Shown: in pieces, positions 1 to 8,179 of the stretch
How the letters are laid out: each line of letters opens with the position of its first letter
Numbering within the stretch: the first letter of the stretch is position 1
Assembly: GCA_000171835.1 (NCBI GenBank)
Contig: ABHC01000003.1
Coordinates: 186,001-250,000, forward strand
Length of the DNA: 64,000 nucleotides
Direction: 5' to 3'
Origin: an alpha proteobacterium BAL199
Lineage (GTDB): Bacteria > Pseudomonadota > Alphaproteobacteria > Thalassobaculales > Thalassobaculaceae
Program-made: the position numbers and the translations under genes
The notes under the pieces: generated by a model
Told to the model about the DNA's origin: nothing
Seen by the model: only the letters and a program-made list of their open reading frames with translations
The model's database searches: none

Positions 1-1266
1 GCCGCCCTTGCAGGTCATGAAGGTGTGGATGTTGCCATCGGGATCGACCCGCCCGGACCAGCCGACCTGGGTCGCCTGATAGTTGCCGGCGGACTGCTCC
101 TTCAGCATGGTCGCGAACTCGGTCGCGCGCAGCTTGATATCGATGCCGGCTTCGGCTGCCATCGCCTGGATCACCTGCGCCGTGCGGGTGCCGTCCGGGC
201 TATTCGGAAACTGCATCTCGAACTCGAACTTCTCCAGCCCGGCTTCCTTCAGCAACGCCTTGGCCTTGGCCACGTCGCGGCCCGGCATCGGCACCGACTT
301 GGCGTAGAACTGACTCTGCGGCGACACGAACTGGTTGCCCGGCAGGTGCGCGCCGTCGAACACGACCTGATTCAGGGCATTGCGGTCGATCGACAGCTCC
401 AACGCCTTGCGGACGCGCGGGTCCTGGCCAAGCGGTGTCTTCGAGCGTTCGCCGTTGCCCACGTTGATCGTGATGCCCTGATACCCCAGGCCCACCACGT
501 CGACGATCGCAAGCTTGCTGTCGCCCTTGACGGTGGCGATGTCCGGCGGCGACAGGCGTTCCAGCATGTCGAGGTCACCGGCCTGCAAGTTGGCCAGACG
601 CACCGTGGAATCCGGGATGGTGCGGTAGATCACCTGATCGAAGTGAAAGTTCTTGGCATTCCAGTGCTCGGCAAACTTCTCCAGCACGATCCGGTCCTGC
701 TGCACCCGCTCGACGAACTTGAACGGGCCGGAACAGACCAGCTTCGCACCGAGGCCGGCGCCCATTTCCTCCGCCGCCTTCGGCGACACCATCATGCCGG
801 CGCGGTCCGACAGGGTTGCCATCAGGGTGGCATCCGGCGCCGCCAGCTTGAAGCGCACGGTCAGCGGGTCGACGACCTCCACCGTCTCGATCGACTTGAC
901 CTCGCTCTTGCGGCGGGATTCCGGCAGGGTCTTGGAGCGCTCGATGTTGTACTTCACCGCTTCCGCGTCGAACGCAGTGCCATCGTGGAAGGTCGCGCCC
1001 TTGCGCAGCGTCATGGTCAGGGTCTTGCCGCCATCCGACCAGTCCCATTTAGTCGCCAGCTGCGGGACGAAATTCAGGTCCGTATCGATGTCCACCAGCT
1101 TGTCGCACAGCGCGGTGTAGACGATACGGCCGACAAAAGTGCGCGACTGATCGGGATCGAGCACATCCGGATCGTCGGCGAGGCCGATTTTTAGCGTTTC
1201 CGCCGATGCGGCCGTGCCGAGGAGCAGAATGCCGGCCGCAACGGCCAGCGACAGTTTCCTTGTCAT
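1..1266 (-). CDS. ABC transporter substrate-binding protein, family 5 (peptide/opine type), C-terminus cut by window edge
   Basis: The minus strand is open from an ATG at 1266 to the window edge, giving about 422 residues; the family is usually 500-540, so roughly the last 100 are outside. The N-terminus is a typical Sec signal peptide (MTRKLSL, hydrophobic core, cleavage near TAASA-ET). The body reads as an SBP_bac_5 protein: LADDPDVLDPDQSR near the mature start, then GGKTLTMTLRKGATFHDG and FDAEAVKYNIER, which are the family signatures. It should capture a peptide or similar solute in the periplasm for an ABC importer whose permeases must lie beyond the edge. It follows the GntR gene by 43 nt on the same strand, so the regulator may control it. 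The substrate cannot be read from sequence. Confidence 0.9.
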   Translation of the reverse strand, partial: MTRKLSLAVAAGILLLGTAASAETLKIGLADDPDVLDPDQSRTFVGRIVYTALCDKLVDIDTDLNFVPQLATKWDWSDGGKTLTMTLRKGATFHDGTAFDAEAVKYNIERSKTLPESRRKSEVKSIETVEVVDPLTVRFKLAAPDATLMATLSDRAGMMVSPKAAEEMGAGLGAKLVCSGPFKFVERVQQDRIVLEKFAEHWNAKNFHFDQVIYRTIPDSTVRLANLQAGDLDMLERLSPPDIATVKGDSKLAIVDVVGLGYQGITINVGNGERSKTPLGQDPRVRKALELSIDRNALNQVVFDGAHLPGNQFVSPQSQFYAKSVPMPGRDVAKAKALLKEAGLEKFEFEMQFPNSPDGTRTAQVIQAMAAEAGIDIKLRATEFATMLKEQSAGNYQATQVGWSGRVDPDGNIHTFMTCKGG

Positions 1267-1309
1267 GGTCTTTCTTCCACCTCCGTGTTGCGTCCCTGTA
1301 GTCGCGCCT

Positions 1310-2002
1310 TCAAGACCGGGCGTCACCGTCGACCGGCGGCATCCCCTCGATGACGTTGCTTATGTGCTCGGCCAGCGCCGCGGCGGCCGTCTCCGCATCG
1401 CCGGTGTCCAGGGCCTCGACGATCGACCAGTGCCGTCGTGCCGACTGCAGCATCGGCCGCGCCCGCGCCGGGTTGGCTAGCGCAGCGCGATGCACGTGCA
1501 GGAAGCAGCGGATCAGGATCGGCTCCAGCGACGGCAGGTCCGCAGCCTCGAAGATCGCCAGATGGAACGCCCGGTCGAATTCAGTCAACGCGAACAGGTC
1601 TTGACGTTCAGCGGCGTTCTCCATGTCGCCGATCAGGTTGGCCAGCCGAACCCGCAAGGACGGGTCGAACCGGGCCACCGCCCTCCGCACGCCGGTCGTC
1701 TCCAGCCGCAGGCGCACCGCTACCATCTCACAGGCTTCCGCCATCGAGGTGGTGGCAACCACCGTGCCGCGGTAGCCGTTGCGGACCACCAGTCCGGATT
1801 CCTGCAGCTGCATGAGGGCTTCTCGGACCGGTGCTTGGCTGGACCCGAACTCGGCAGCGAGTTGGGTCTCGACCAGTGGGGTTCCGGGCGCCAGGCGGCC
1901 GATGATGATCAGGCGTTGCAGCGCCTCCTGGATCACCTGCCGCTTGTTCGACTGCCGGAACGGGCTGATCTCGCCCGCCTCCAATGCCTCGGCCACCGAC
2001 AT
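1310..2002 (-). CDS. GntR-family transcriptional regulator, FCD (FadR-like) subfamily
   Basis: The protein has 230 residues. The winged helix-turn-helix lies at about residues 20-85 (RQVIQEALQRLIIIGRLAPG, then SQAPVREALMQLQESGLVV), the classic GntR pattern. The remaining alpha-helical part, with conserved Asp and His residues (EFDRAFHLAIFEAA), matches the FCD ligand-binding domain, which usually binds a carboxylate, often with a metal. The gene lies just upstream of, and is co-oriented with, the peptide-type binding protein, and is divergent from the acyl-CoA ligase gene. The likely ligand is therefore the solute of that importer or an organic acid. An AT-rich palindrome at 2038-2047 is a candidate autoregulatory site. 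Confidence 0.93.
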   Translation of the reverse strand: MSVAEALEAGEISPFRQSNKRQVIQEALQRLIIIGRLAPGTPLVETQLAAEFGSSQAPVREALMQLQESGLVVRNGYRGTVVATTSMAEACEMVAVRLRLETTGVRRAVARFDPSLRVRLANLIGDMENAAERQDLFALTEFDRAFHLAIFEAADLPSLEPILIRCFLHVHRAALANPARARPMLQSARRHWSIVEALDTGDAETAAAALAEHISNVIEGMPPVDGDARS

Positions 2003-2037
2003 GAAGCCTCACTTCGTTCCGCTGTGTTGAAATACTG

Positions 2038-2047
2038 ATATCGATAT
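2038..2047. promoter_or_regulatory. AT-rich palindrome upstream of GntR gene, candidate operator
   Basis: ATATCGATAT is a perfect 10-base palindrome 36 bases upstream of the GntR start codon, in an otherwise GC-rich setting. FCD-type GntR regulators often bind short AT-rich palindromes of this kind. Assigning it to this regulator is inference. Confidence 0.35.
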
Positions 2048-2089
2048 TGAGACCCCGTCAAGAAGAGCAGCGAGGAGGGAACGCCCTCA

Positions 2090-2123
2090 TTCCGAGGTGC
2101 GGAACCGTGTTCCGTATAGTTGA
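2090..2123 (+). promoter_or_regulatory. Composite IclR-type operator upstream of the acyl-CoA ligase gene
   Basis: The site reads TTCCG-N5-CGGAAC-N3-GTTCC (2090-2113), two overlapping inverted repeats sharing the central CGGAA, followed after one base by TATAGTTGA (2115-2123). The same layout recurs at 4743-4777. Triple half-site operators are known for IclR-family regulators such as PcaU and PobR. The IclR gene in this cluster is the obvious candidate regulator. TATAGT may serve as a -10 element of an activator-dependent promoter. Confidence 0.65.
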
Positions 2124-2192
2124 TCGGTTGGCTAAGCCGTGGGATAGGTTTGGAAAGCCGAGGCGAGACAACGCCCGCACGAGGGAGGAACG

Positions 2193-3875
2193 ATGTTCGA
2201 TCGTCATTTCGGTGTCTGGCCGAAGGGGCTGCCGCGCAGCATCACCCCGCCGTCGACGACGTTGCCGGAGAACCTGTCGGTGACCGCCCGACGGTTCCCG
2301 GAAAAGGTGGCGATCCACTATTACGGTACCCCGATCACCTGGGCCGAGATGGATCGGGCGACCGACCGGTTGGCCGGATGGCTGCACGAGGTCGCGGGCA
2401 TCAAGCGCGGCGATCGCGTCCTGCTGTTCATGCAGAACAGCCCGCAATTCATCATCGGATACTACGCGATCCTGCGCGCCAACGGGGTGGTCGTGCCGGT
2501 GAACACCATGAGCCGGTCCGCCGAGTTGACCCACATCGCGGAAGACACCGGAGCGACCGCCGCGATCGTTGGCCAGGAGATGCTGGCCGTCGTTGAGCCG
2601 CTGGCTAGCGGCCAGCCGCTGCGCCATGTGGTGGCCGCCGCGTACGCCGACTTTCTGCGGGTTCCGACGGACCTGACACTGCCCGACGGCGTGGCGACGC
2701 CGCGGCGGCCGGTAGCCGGCAACGGTCTGGTCACCTGGCAGGCGGTGATGGAGGCGGCCTACGCGCCACCGCCGCTTGAGATCGGACTCGATGACTGGTG
2801 CGTGCTGCCGTTCAGTTCGGGCACCACCGGCCGGCCCAAGGGCTGTCTGCACACCCATCGTTCGGTCGGCTTCACCATGTTCGCCAGCGTGCTGTGGAGC
2901 CCCAGCAACCACGAATCCATATCGCTGGTCAGCCTGCCGCTGTTCCACGTTACCGGCATGCAGAACTCCATGAACATGCAAGTGTTCCAGGGTTCCGAGA
3001 TGATCATGATGACCCGCTGGAACCGGCGGACCGCTGCCGAACTGATCGCCCGGCACCAGGTCACCCACTGGCGCTGCATCACCACCATGGCGATCGACCT
3101 GCTGTCCGACCCCGATGCCGCGAGCTTCGATCTGTCGTCGCTGGTCGCGGTCAGCGGCGGCGGCGCCCAGATGCCAAAGGCGGTCGCCGACCGGCTGCAC
3201 ACCCTGACCGGCATCGAGTATCTGGAAGGCTACGGCCTGACCGAGACCATCGCCCCCACCCACATCAACCCGTTTCATCGCCCCAAGCGCCAGTGCGGCG
3301 GCATCCCGATCTTCGACACCGACGCCCGGGTGGTCGATCCGGATACCTTGCAGGAATTAGGAGTCGGCGTGGTCGGCGAGATCGTCGCCGCAGGGCCGCA
3401 GATCTTTGTCGGCTATTGGAACCGGCCCGAGGACACGGCAGCGGTGTTCTTCGAGCGCGACGGCAAGCGGTTCTTCCGCACCGGCGACCTCGGCTACTAC
3501 GACGAGGAAGGCTACTTTTTCCTGGTCGATCGGCTGAAGCGGATGATCAACGCTTCCGGCTTCAAGGTCTGGCCAGCCGAGGTCGAGGCCATGATGTACG
3601 ACCACCCCGACATCCAGGAAGTCTGCATCATCGCCACCCCTGACGTGCGCCGCGGGGAGACCGTCAAAGCGGTGATTGTCCTGCGTGCCGGGGCCGCGCT
3701 CGAGGTTGACGCACTCCAGGACTGGTGCCGGGAACGCATGGCGGCTTACAAGGTGCCCGCCGTCATCGCGTTTGCCGAGGGTCTGCCGAAATCGCCGACC
3801 GGCAAGGTTCTGTGGCGGGTGCTGCAGGAGCAGGAGCATTCGGCTCCCGCCGCTTCCACCAGACAGGTTTCCTGA
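2193..3875 (+). CDS. AMP-forming acyl-CoA ligase (fatty-acyl/dicarboxylate-CoA ligase type)
   Basis: This 560-residue protein belongs to the ANL adenylate-forming family and activates a carboxylic acid with ATP and CoA. Visible motifs are the phosphate-binding loop SSGTTGRPKG at 208-217, YGLTET at 347-352, the TGD at 431-433, the hinge after LVDRLKR, and the adenylation lysine in SPTGK at 538. Length is normal. It is the first gene of a beta-oxidation cluster whose order and content resemble the pimeloyl-CoA (pim) operon, so a medium-chain or dicarboxylic acid substrate is plausible but not proven. Its stop codon abuts the ATG of the IclR gene, implying co-transcription. A composite palindromic operator lies about 70 bases upstream. 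Confidence 0.93.
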   Translation: MFDRHFGVWPKGLPRSITPPSTTLPENLSVTARRFPEKVAIHYYGTPITWAEMDRATDRLAGWLHEVAGIKRGDRVLLFMQNSPQFIIGYYAILRANGVVVPVNTMSRSAELTHIAEDTGATAAIVGQEMLAVVEPLASGQPLRHVVAAAYADFLRVPTDLTLPDGVATPRRPVAGNGLVTWQAVMEAAYAPPPLEIGLDDWCVLPFSSGTTGRPKGCLHTHRSVGFTMFASVLWSPSNHESISLVSLPLFHVTGMQNSMNMQVFQGSEMIMMTRWNRRTAAELIARHQVTHWRCITTMAIDLLSDPDAASFDLSSLVAVSGGGAQMPKAVADRLHTLTGIEYLEGYGLTETIAPTHINPFHRPKRQCGGIPIFDTDARVVDPDTLQELGVGVVGEIVAAGPQIFVGYWNRPEDTAAVFFERDGKRFFRTGDLGYYDEEGYFFLVDRLKRMINASGFKVWPAEVEAMMYDHPDIQEVCIIATPDVRRGETVKAVIVLRAGAALEVDALQDWCRERMAAYKVPAVIAFAEGLPKSPTGKVLWRVLQEQEHSAPAASTRQVS

Positions 3876-4727
3876 ATGCCCAGGCGTCCAACCAATCCCC
3901 GGCTGACCAACATCGAAGACTGGCGTGCCGGCGCCGATGCCGACCCGGGCTTCGTGACTGCGTTGGCCCGGGGCCTGGAGATCCTGCGGGCTTTCGGCCG
4001 CGACGACCGCTATCTCGGCAACGGCGAATTGGCGAAGCGCACCGGGATCCCGAAATCGACCGTGTCGCGGCTGACCCAGACGCTGACCTCGCTCGGCTAC
4101 CTGCGCTATGTCGACCAGCTTGAACGCTACCAGCTGGGCCCCGGCGTCCTGGCGCTCGGCTACCGCTACCTGGCCGGCAACGGTGTCCGCGACCTCGCCC
4201 ACCCGCACATGCAGGCACTGGCCGACTCTACCGACTGCTCGGTCGCGCTCGGCACCGGCGACCGTTCGGAGATGGTCTACACCGACGTCTGCCAGGGCAA
4301 GGGCCCGCTGATCCTGCGCCTCGACGTCGGCGCCCGGATTCCGATGCCGGTGACATCCATGGGACGAGCCTACATCGCCGGCCTGCCCGAGGCCGACCGC
4401 GATTCACTGCTCGCCCGCTTGAAGGTCCACTACGGCGACGCCTGGCCGGCGCTGCGCGACGGCATCGACCAGTCGCTGCGGTTCTACGCCGACCACGGGT
4501 ACTGCGTGTCGGAAGGGGACTGGAACCGCGATGTCGCATCGGCCGGCGTGCCGCTGGTGTTGGAAGGCGGTGCCCACGTCCTGGCCTTCAACTGCGGTGG
4601 GTCGTCCCTTCGCCTAACCCGCCGAGTGCTGGAGCGCTCGATCGGTCCCCGTCTGCAGGAGCTTGTCAGGCTGGTCGAGCGCGACCTGACCGGCGGAGGA
4701 GCGCCGACCCTGGACTATGGCGCCTGA
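3876..4727 (+). CDS. IclR-family transcriptional regulator
   Basis: The 283-residue protein has an N-terminal winged helix-turn-helix at about 28-90 (RGLEILRAFG, LAKRTGIPKSTVSRLTQTL, LGYL) and a C-terminal IclR effector domain (ALGTGDRSEMVYTDV, GARIPMPVTSMGRAYIAG, GDWNRDVASAGVPLV). Its ATG directly follows the TGA of the ligase gene, so the two are co-transcribed and probably translationally coupled. IclR members with this placement sense a pathway substrate or CoA thioester. The paired composite operators before the ligase and before the hydratase/dehydrogenase gene fit both autoregulation and control of the whole cluster. It could act as activator or repressor; sequence alone does not decide. 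Confidence 0.94.
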   Translation: MPRRPTNPRLTNIEDWRAGADADPGFVTALARGLEILRAFGRDDRYLGNGELAKRTGIPKSTVSRLTQTLTSLGYLRYVDQLERYQLGPGVLALGYRYLAGNGVRDLAHPHMQALADSTDCSVALGTGDRSEMVYTDVCQGKGPLILRLDVGARIPMPVTSMGRAYIAGLPEADRDSLLARLKVHYGDAWPALRDGIDQSLRFYADHGYCVSEGDWNRDVASAGVPLVLEGGAHVLAFNCGGSSLRLTRRVLERSIGPRLQELVRLVERDLTGGGAPTLDYGA

Positions 4728-4742
4728 GATGTTAGCTATTAA

Positions 4743-4777
4743 TTCCGCATATCGGAACATCGTTCCAATATAGTTGA
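4743..4777 (+). promoter_or_regulatory. Composite IclR-type operator upstream of the hydratase/dehydrogenase fusion gene
   Basis: The sequence is TTCCG-N5-CGGAAC-N3-GTTCC (4743-4766) followed after two bases by TATAGTTGA (4769-4777). It repeats the half-sites, spacings and downstream element of the site at 2090-2123, although the spacer bases differ. It lies between the IclR stop and the next start, giving the second half of the cluster its own regulated promoter. An upstream in-frame TTG at 4774 falls inside this site and is unlikely to be a start. Confidence 0.65.
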
Positions 4778-4830
4778 ACACACAGCCCACCCGATCTAAG
4801 ACTTTTGAAAATCGGTTCACGGGAGGAACC

Positions 4831-6939
4831 ATGAGCGACGCCGTCCGATACAGCCGCGAAGGTGCCATAGGCCTGATCCAGGTGGTCAACCCGCCGGTCA
4901 ACGCCTTGAGCCAAGCGGTCCGCGCCGGCCTCAGCGCCGCCTTCCAGCAGGGTGCCAATGATCCCGAAGCCAAGGTCCTCGTGATCTACGGCGACGGCCG
5001 CACCTTCATCGCCGGCGCCGATATCCGCGAGTTCGGCAAGCCACCCCAGCCGCCGGCCCTCGGCACGGTCATCGGCGAGATCGAGACATGCAGCAAGCCG
5101 ACGGTCGCCGCGATCCACGGCACCGCCCTCGGCGGTGGACTGGAGGTGGCACTCGGCTGCTTGTTCCGCGTCGCCATCCCTGGTGCCAAGGTCGGCCTGC
5201 CGGAGGTCAAGCTCGGGATCATCCCTGGTGCCGGCGGGACCCAGCGGCTGCCCCGGGTCGCCGGCGTCACGGCAGCCCTCGAGATGATCACCAGCGGCCG
5301 GCATGTCCCGGTCGAAGAAGCCGCCGATCTCGGTATCGTCGACGCGATCATCGACACCAAGGACGTCAAGGCCGCCGGCATTGCCTTCGCGCAGCGAGTG
5401 ATCGCCGAAGGTCTCACGGCACTGCCGGTACGCGACCGTGACGGCAAGCTCGCCGAAGCCCGGGCCGACCGCTCCGTGTTCGCCGACGCTCGCAAGAAGC
5501 TGGAGAAGTCGGCACGCGGTCTGTTCTCGCCGTTCCGCTGCGTCGACGCGGTCGAGGCGGCGGTCGACCTGCCGATCGACGATGGCCTGAAGCGCGAGCG
5601 CGAGTTGTTCCAACAGTGCATGGAATCGCCGCAACGCGCCGCCCAGATCCACGTGTTCTTCGGCGAGCGTGAGGTCGCCAAGGTGCCGGGCATGTCGAAG
5701 GACATCACCGCCCGGCCCGTGAACAAGGCCGCCGTGATTGGCGCCGGCACCATGGGCGGAGGCATCGCCATGTGCTTCGCCAACGCCGGCATCCCCGTCA
5801 CCGTGGTGGAGACCGCCCAGGACGCGCTGGACCGCGGCCTGAACCGGGTGCGCTCCAACTACGACATCAGCGCCAAGCGTGGCCGGATGACCCCCGACGA
5901 CGTCGAGGCTCGCATGGCGCTGATCACGCCGAGCCTCGATCTCGCCGACCTCCACGACGCCGACCTGATCATCGAGGCGGTGTTCGAAAGCCTCGACGTG
6001 AAGAAGGAGGTGTTCGCCAAGCTCGACAAGATCGCCAAGCCGGGCGCGGTGCTGGCCACCAACACCTCCTACTTGGACGTCGACGCTATCGCCGCGATGA
6101 CCTCGCGGCCGGCCGACGTGCTGGGCATGCACTTCTTCAGCCCGGCCAACGTGATGCGCCTGCTGGAAGTGGTCCGCGGTGCCAAGACCGACGACGACGC
6201 ACTGCGCACCGCCCTCGAAGTCGGCCGGAAGTTCGGCAAGGTCGCCGTGGTCTCAGGCGTATGCGACGGTTTCATCGGCAACCGCATGCTGCGGACCTAC
6301 AAGACCCAGATGGACTATCTGCTGGAAGATGGCGCCCTGCCCCAGGAGATCGATGCCGCCATCACCGGCTTCGGCTTCCCGATGGGACTGTACGCCATGG
6401 GTGACCTTGCCGGGCTCGACATCGGCTACATGACCCGGCGGCGCGAGGACGCGACTCGCCCGGCCGACGCCCGGTACGTGGCGATCGCCGACCGGCTGTA
6501 CGAGAAGGGTCGGCTGGGCCAGAAGACCGGCGCCGGTTGGTATCGCTACGAAGACGGCCGCACCCCGATCCCAGATCCCGAAGTCGATGCGATCATCCTG
6601 GAAGAGTCGCAGAAGAAGGGTATTAACCGCCGCCCCTTCACGGTAGACGAGATCCAGACCAGGGCGCTGTGCGCGCTGGTCAACGAGGGGGCCAAGGTGC
6701 TCGGCGAGGGCATCGCGTTGCGTCCGGTCGACATCGATATGGTCTGGCTATTCGGCTACGGCTTCCCCTCCTGGGAGGGCGGCCCGATGTTCTGGGCCGA
6801 CCGTCGCGGACTGGCCAAGGTGCTCGCCGATATCCGGGGCTTCGCCGACCACGACCCGAAGAGTTGGGTTCCAGCACCGCTGTTGGTCGAACTCGCCGAG
6901 GCCGGAAAGACCTTCAAGGAATGGAGCGACGCCCGCTGA
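4831..6939 (+). CDS. Bifunctional enoyl-CoA hydratase / 3-hydroxyacyl-CoA dehydrogenase (FadJ/PimF-like)
   Basis: The 702-residue fusion catalyses hydration of trans-2-enoyl-CoA and NAD-dependent oxidation of the 3-hydroxyacyl-CoA. The crotonase half (1-190) shows oxyanion-hole segments AGADI (61-65) and GTALGGGLE (97-105) and the glutamate in GLPEVKLGIIPGAGG. The dehydrogenase half begins near 298 with the GAGTMGGG Rossmann loop and carries the catalytic His in LGMHFFSPANVM, followed by duplicated HAD C-terminal domains. The ATG at 4831 was chosen because GGGAGGA precedes it and the longer frame runs into the operator. It corresponds to PimF-type fusions. No thiolase gene is adjacent, unlike fadBA or pim operons. 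Confidence 0.94.
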   Translation: MSDAVRYSREGAIGLIQVVNPPVNALSQAVRAGLSAAFQQGANDPEAKVLVIYGDGRTFIAGADIREFGKPPQPPALGTVIGEIETCSKPTVAAIHGTALGGGLEVALGCLFRVAIPGAKVGLPEVKLGIIPGAGGTQRLPRVAGVTAALEMITSGRHVPVEEAADLGIVDAIIDTKDVKAAGIAFAQRVIAEGLTALPVRDRDGKLAEARADRSVFADARKKLEKSARGLFSPFRCVDAVEAAVDLPIDDGLKRERELFQQCMESPQRAAQIHVFFGEREVAKVPGMSKDITARPVNKAAVIGAGTMGGGIAMCFANAGIPVTVVETAQDALDRGLNRVRSNYDISAKRGRMTPDDVEARMALITPSLDLADLHDADLIIEAVFESLDVKKEVFAKLDKIAKPGAVLATNTSYLDVDAIAAMTSRPADVLGMHFFSPANVMRLLEVVRGAKTDDDALRTALEVGRKFGKVAVVSGVCDGFIGNRMLRTYKTQMDYLLEDGALPQEIDAAITGFGFPMGLYAMGDLAGLDIGYMTRRREDATRPADARYVAIADRLYEKGRLGQKTGAGWYRYEDGRTPIPDPEVDAIILEESQKKGINRRPFTVDEIQTRALCALVNEGAKVLGEGIALRPVDIDMVWLFGYGFPSWEGGPMFWADRRGLAKVLADIRGFADHDPKSWVPAPLLVELAEAGKTFKEWSDAR

Positions 6940-6968
6940 CGATCACGCCGACGCTCAGGGAGGACCGC

Positions 6969-8168
6969 ATGGACCTGAACTACACGCCCGAGGAACAGGC
7001 CTTCCGCGAGGAGGTGCGGCAGTTCCTGAAGGACGAGTTGCCCTCCGACATCTCCGCCAAGGTGAAGGGCGGCCAACGGCTGACCCGCGACGACCACATC
7101 CGCTGGCAGTCGGCGCTGACCAAGCGCGGCTGGCTCGGGGTCAATTGGCCGACCGAGCATGGTGGAACTGGCTGGGCGCCGGTCCAGCGCCACATCTTCG
7201 AAGAGGAGTGTGCCGCCGCCGGCGCACCACGGATCGTGGCGTTCGGCGTCAACATGGTGGCCCCGGTCATCATGAAGTTCGGCTCGCCTGAGCAGAAGGC
7301 CCACTACCTGCCGCGCATTCTCGACCTGACCGACTGGTGGTGCCAGGGCTATTCCGAGCCGGGTGCCGGCTCCGACCTCGCCTCGCTCAAGACCCGCGCG
7401 ACGCGCGACGGCGACCACTACGTGGTCAACGGCCAGAAGACCTGGACCACCCTGGGCCAACACGCCAACTGGATCTTCTGCCTGGTCCGTACCGACCCGA
7501 AGGCCGCCAAGCCGCAGGAGGGCATCTCGTTCCTGCTGATCGACATGCCGACCCCCGGCATTACCGTGCGCCCGATCATCCTGCTCGACGGCGAGCACGA
7601 GGTGAACGAGGTGTTCTTCGACGACGTCCGGGTGCCGGTCGGCAACCGGATCGGCGAGGAGAACCTTGGCTGGACCTACGCCAAGTACCTGCTGACCCAT
7701 GAGCGCACCAACATCGCCGGGGTAGGCTTGTCCAAGGAGGCGTTGCGCCACCTGAAGTCGATCGCCCGTGACCAGCGCAAGGGCGGCCGGCCCCTGATCG
7801 AGGACCCGATCTTCCGCTCCCGCATCGCCCAGGTCGAAATCGACCTGATGGCCCTGGAGATGACCAACCTGCGGGTGCTGGCGGACGTGCAGGCCGGCGG
7901 CGCGCCGGGGGCCGAAAGCTCGATCCTGAAGATCAAGGGCACCGAGATCCGCCAGGCGATCACGGCCCTGACCCGCAAGGCGCTGGGCCCCTACGCCCTG
8001 CCGTTCCAGTCGGAAGCGCTGGACGGCGGGTTCAACGGCGAGCCGATCGGCCCCGACTATGCCGCCCCGGTGACCGCGCAGTACTTCAACATGCGCAAGC
8101 TGTCGATCTTCGGCGGCTCCAACGAGATCCAGAAGAACATCATCGCCAAGGCCAGCCTCGGCCTCTGA
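6969..8168 (+). CDS. Acyl-CoA dehydrogenase, large-subunit (PimC-like) type
   Basis: The 399-residue flavoprotein has all three acyl-CoA dehydrogenase domains: helical N-terminus (MDLNYTPEEQAFREEVRQFL), beta domain with CQGYSEPGAGSDLASLKT, and C-terminal helical domain ending FGGSNEIQKNIIAK. The start follows GGGAGGACCGC 29 bases after the fusion gene. It is followed after 11 bases by a second, divergent dehydrogenase. Such unequal pairs are annotated as pimeloyl-CoA dehydrogenase large and small subunits, and heteromeric action is the likely reading. Expected step: FAD-dependent alpha,beta-desaturation of the acyl-CoA made by the cluster's ligase, with electrons passed to ETF. Confidence 0.93.
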   Translation: MDLNYTPEEQAFREEVRQFLKDELPSDISAKVKGGQRLTRDDHIRWQSALTKRGWLGVNWPTEHGGTGWAPVQRHIFEEECAAAGAPRIVAFGVNMVAPVIMKFGSPEQKAHYLPRILDLTDWWCQGYSEPGAGSDLASLKTRATRDGDHYVVNGQKTWTTLGQHANWIFCLVRTDPKAAKPQEGISFLLIDMPTPGITVRPIILLDGEHEVNEVFFDDVRVPVGNRIGEENLGWTYAKYLLTHERTNIAGVGLSKEALRHLKSIARDQRKGGRPLIEDPIFRSRIAQVEIDLMALEMTNLRVLADVQAGGAPGAESSILKIKGTEIRQAITALTRKALGPYALPFQSEALDGGFNGEPIGPDYAAPVTAQYFNMRKLSIFGGSNEIQKNIIAKASLGL

Positions 8169-8179
8169 AGGAGAGACTC

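Noticed and set aside
2058-3278. 406-codon open frame opposite the acyl-CoA ligase gene
   Set aside because: It is antisense to a well-supported gene; its translation is rich in His, Arg, Gly and Asp with no family motif, as expected from GC-rich mirror frames.
4732-6132. 466-codon open frame opposite the hydratase/dehydrogenase gene
   Set aside because: It is antisense to intact crotonase and dehydrogenase motifs, with a His/Val/Asp-rich shadow composition and no ribosome site.
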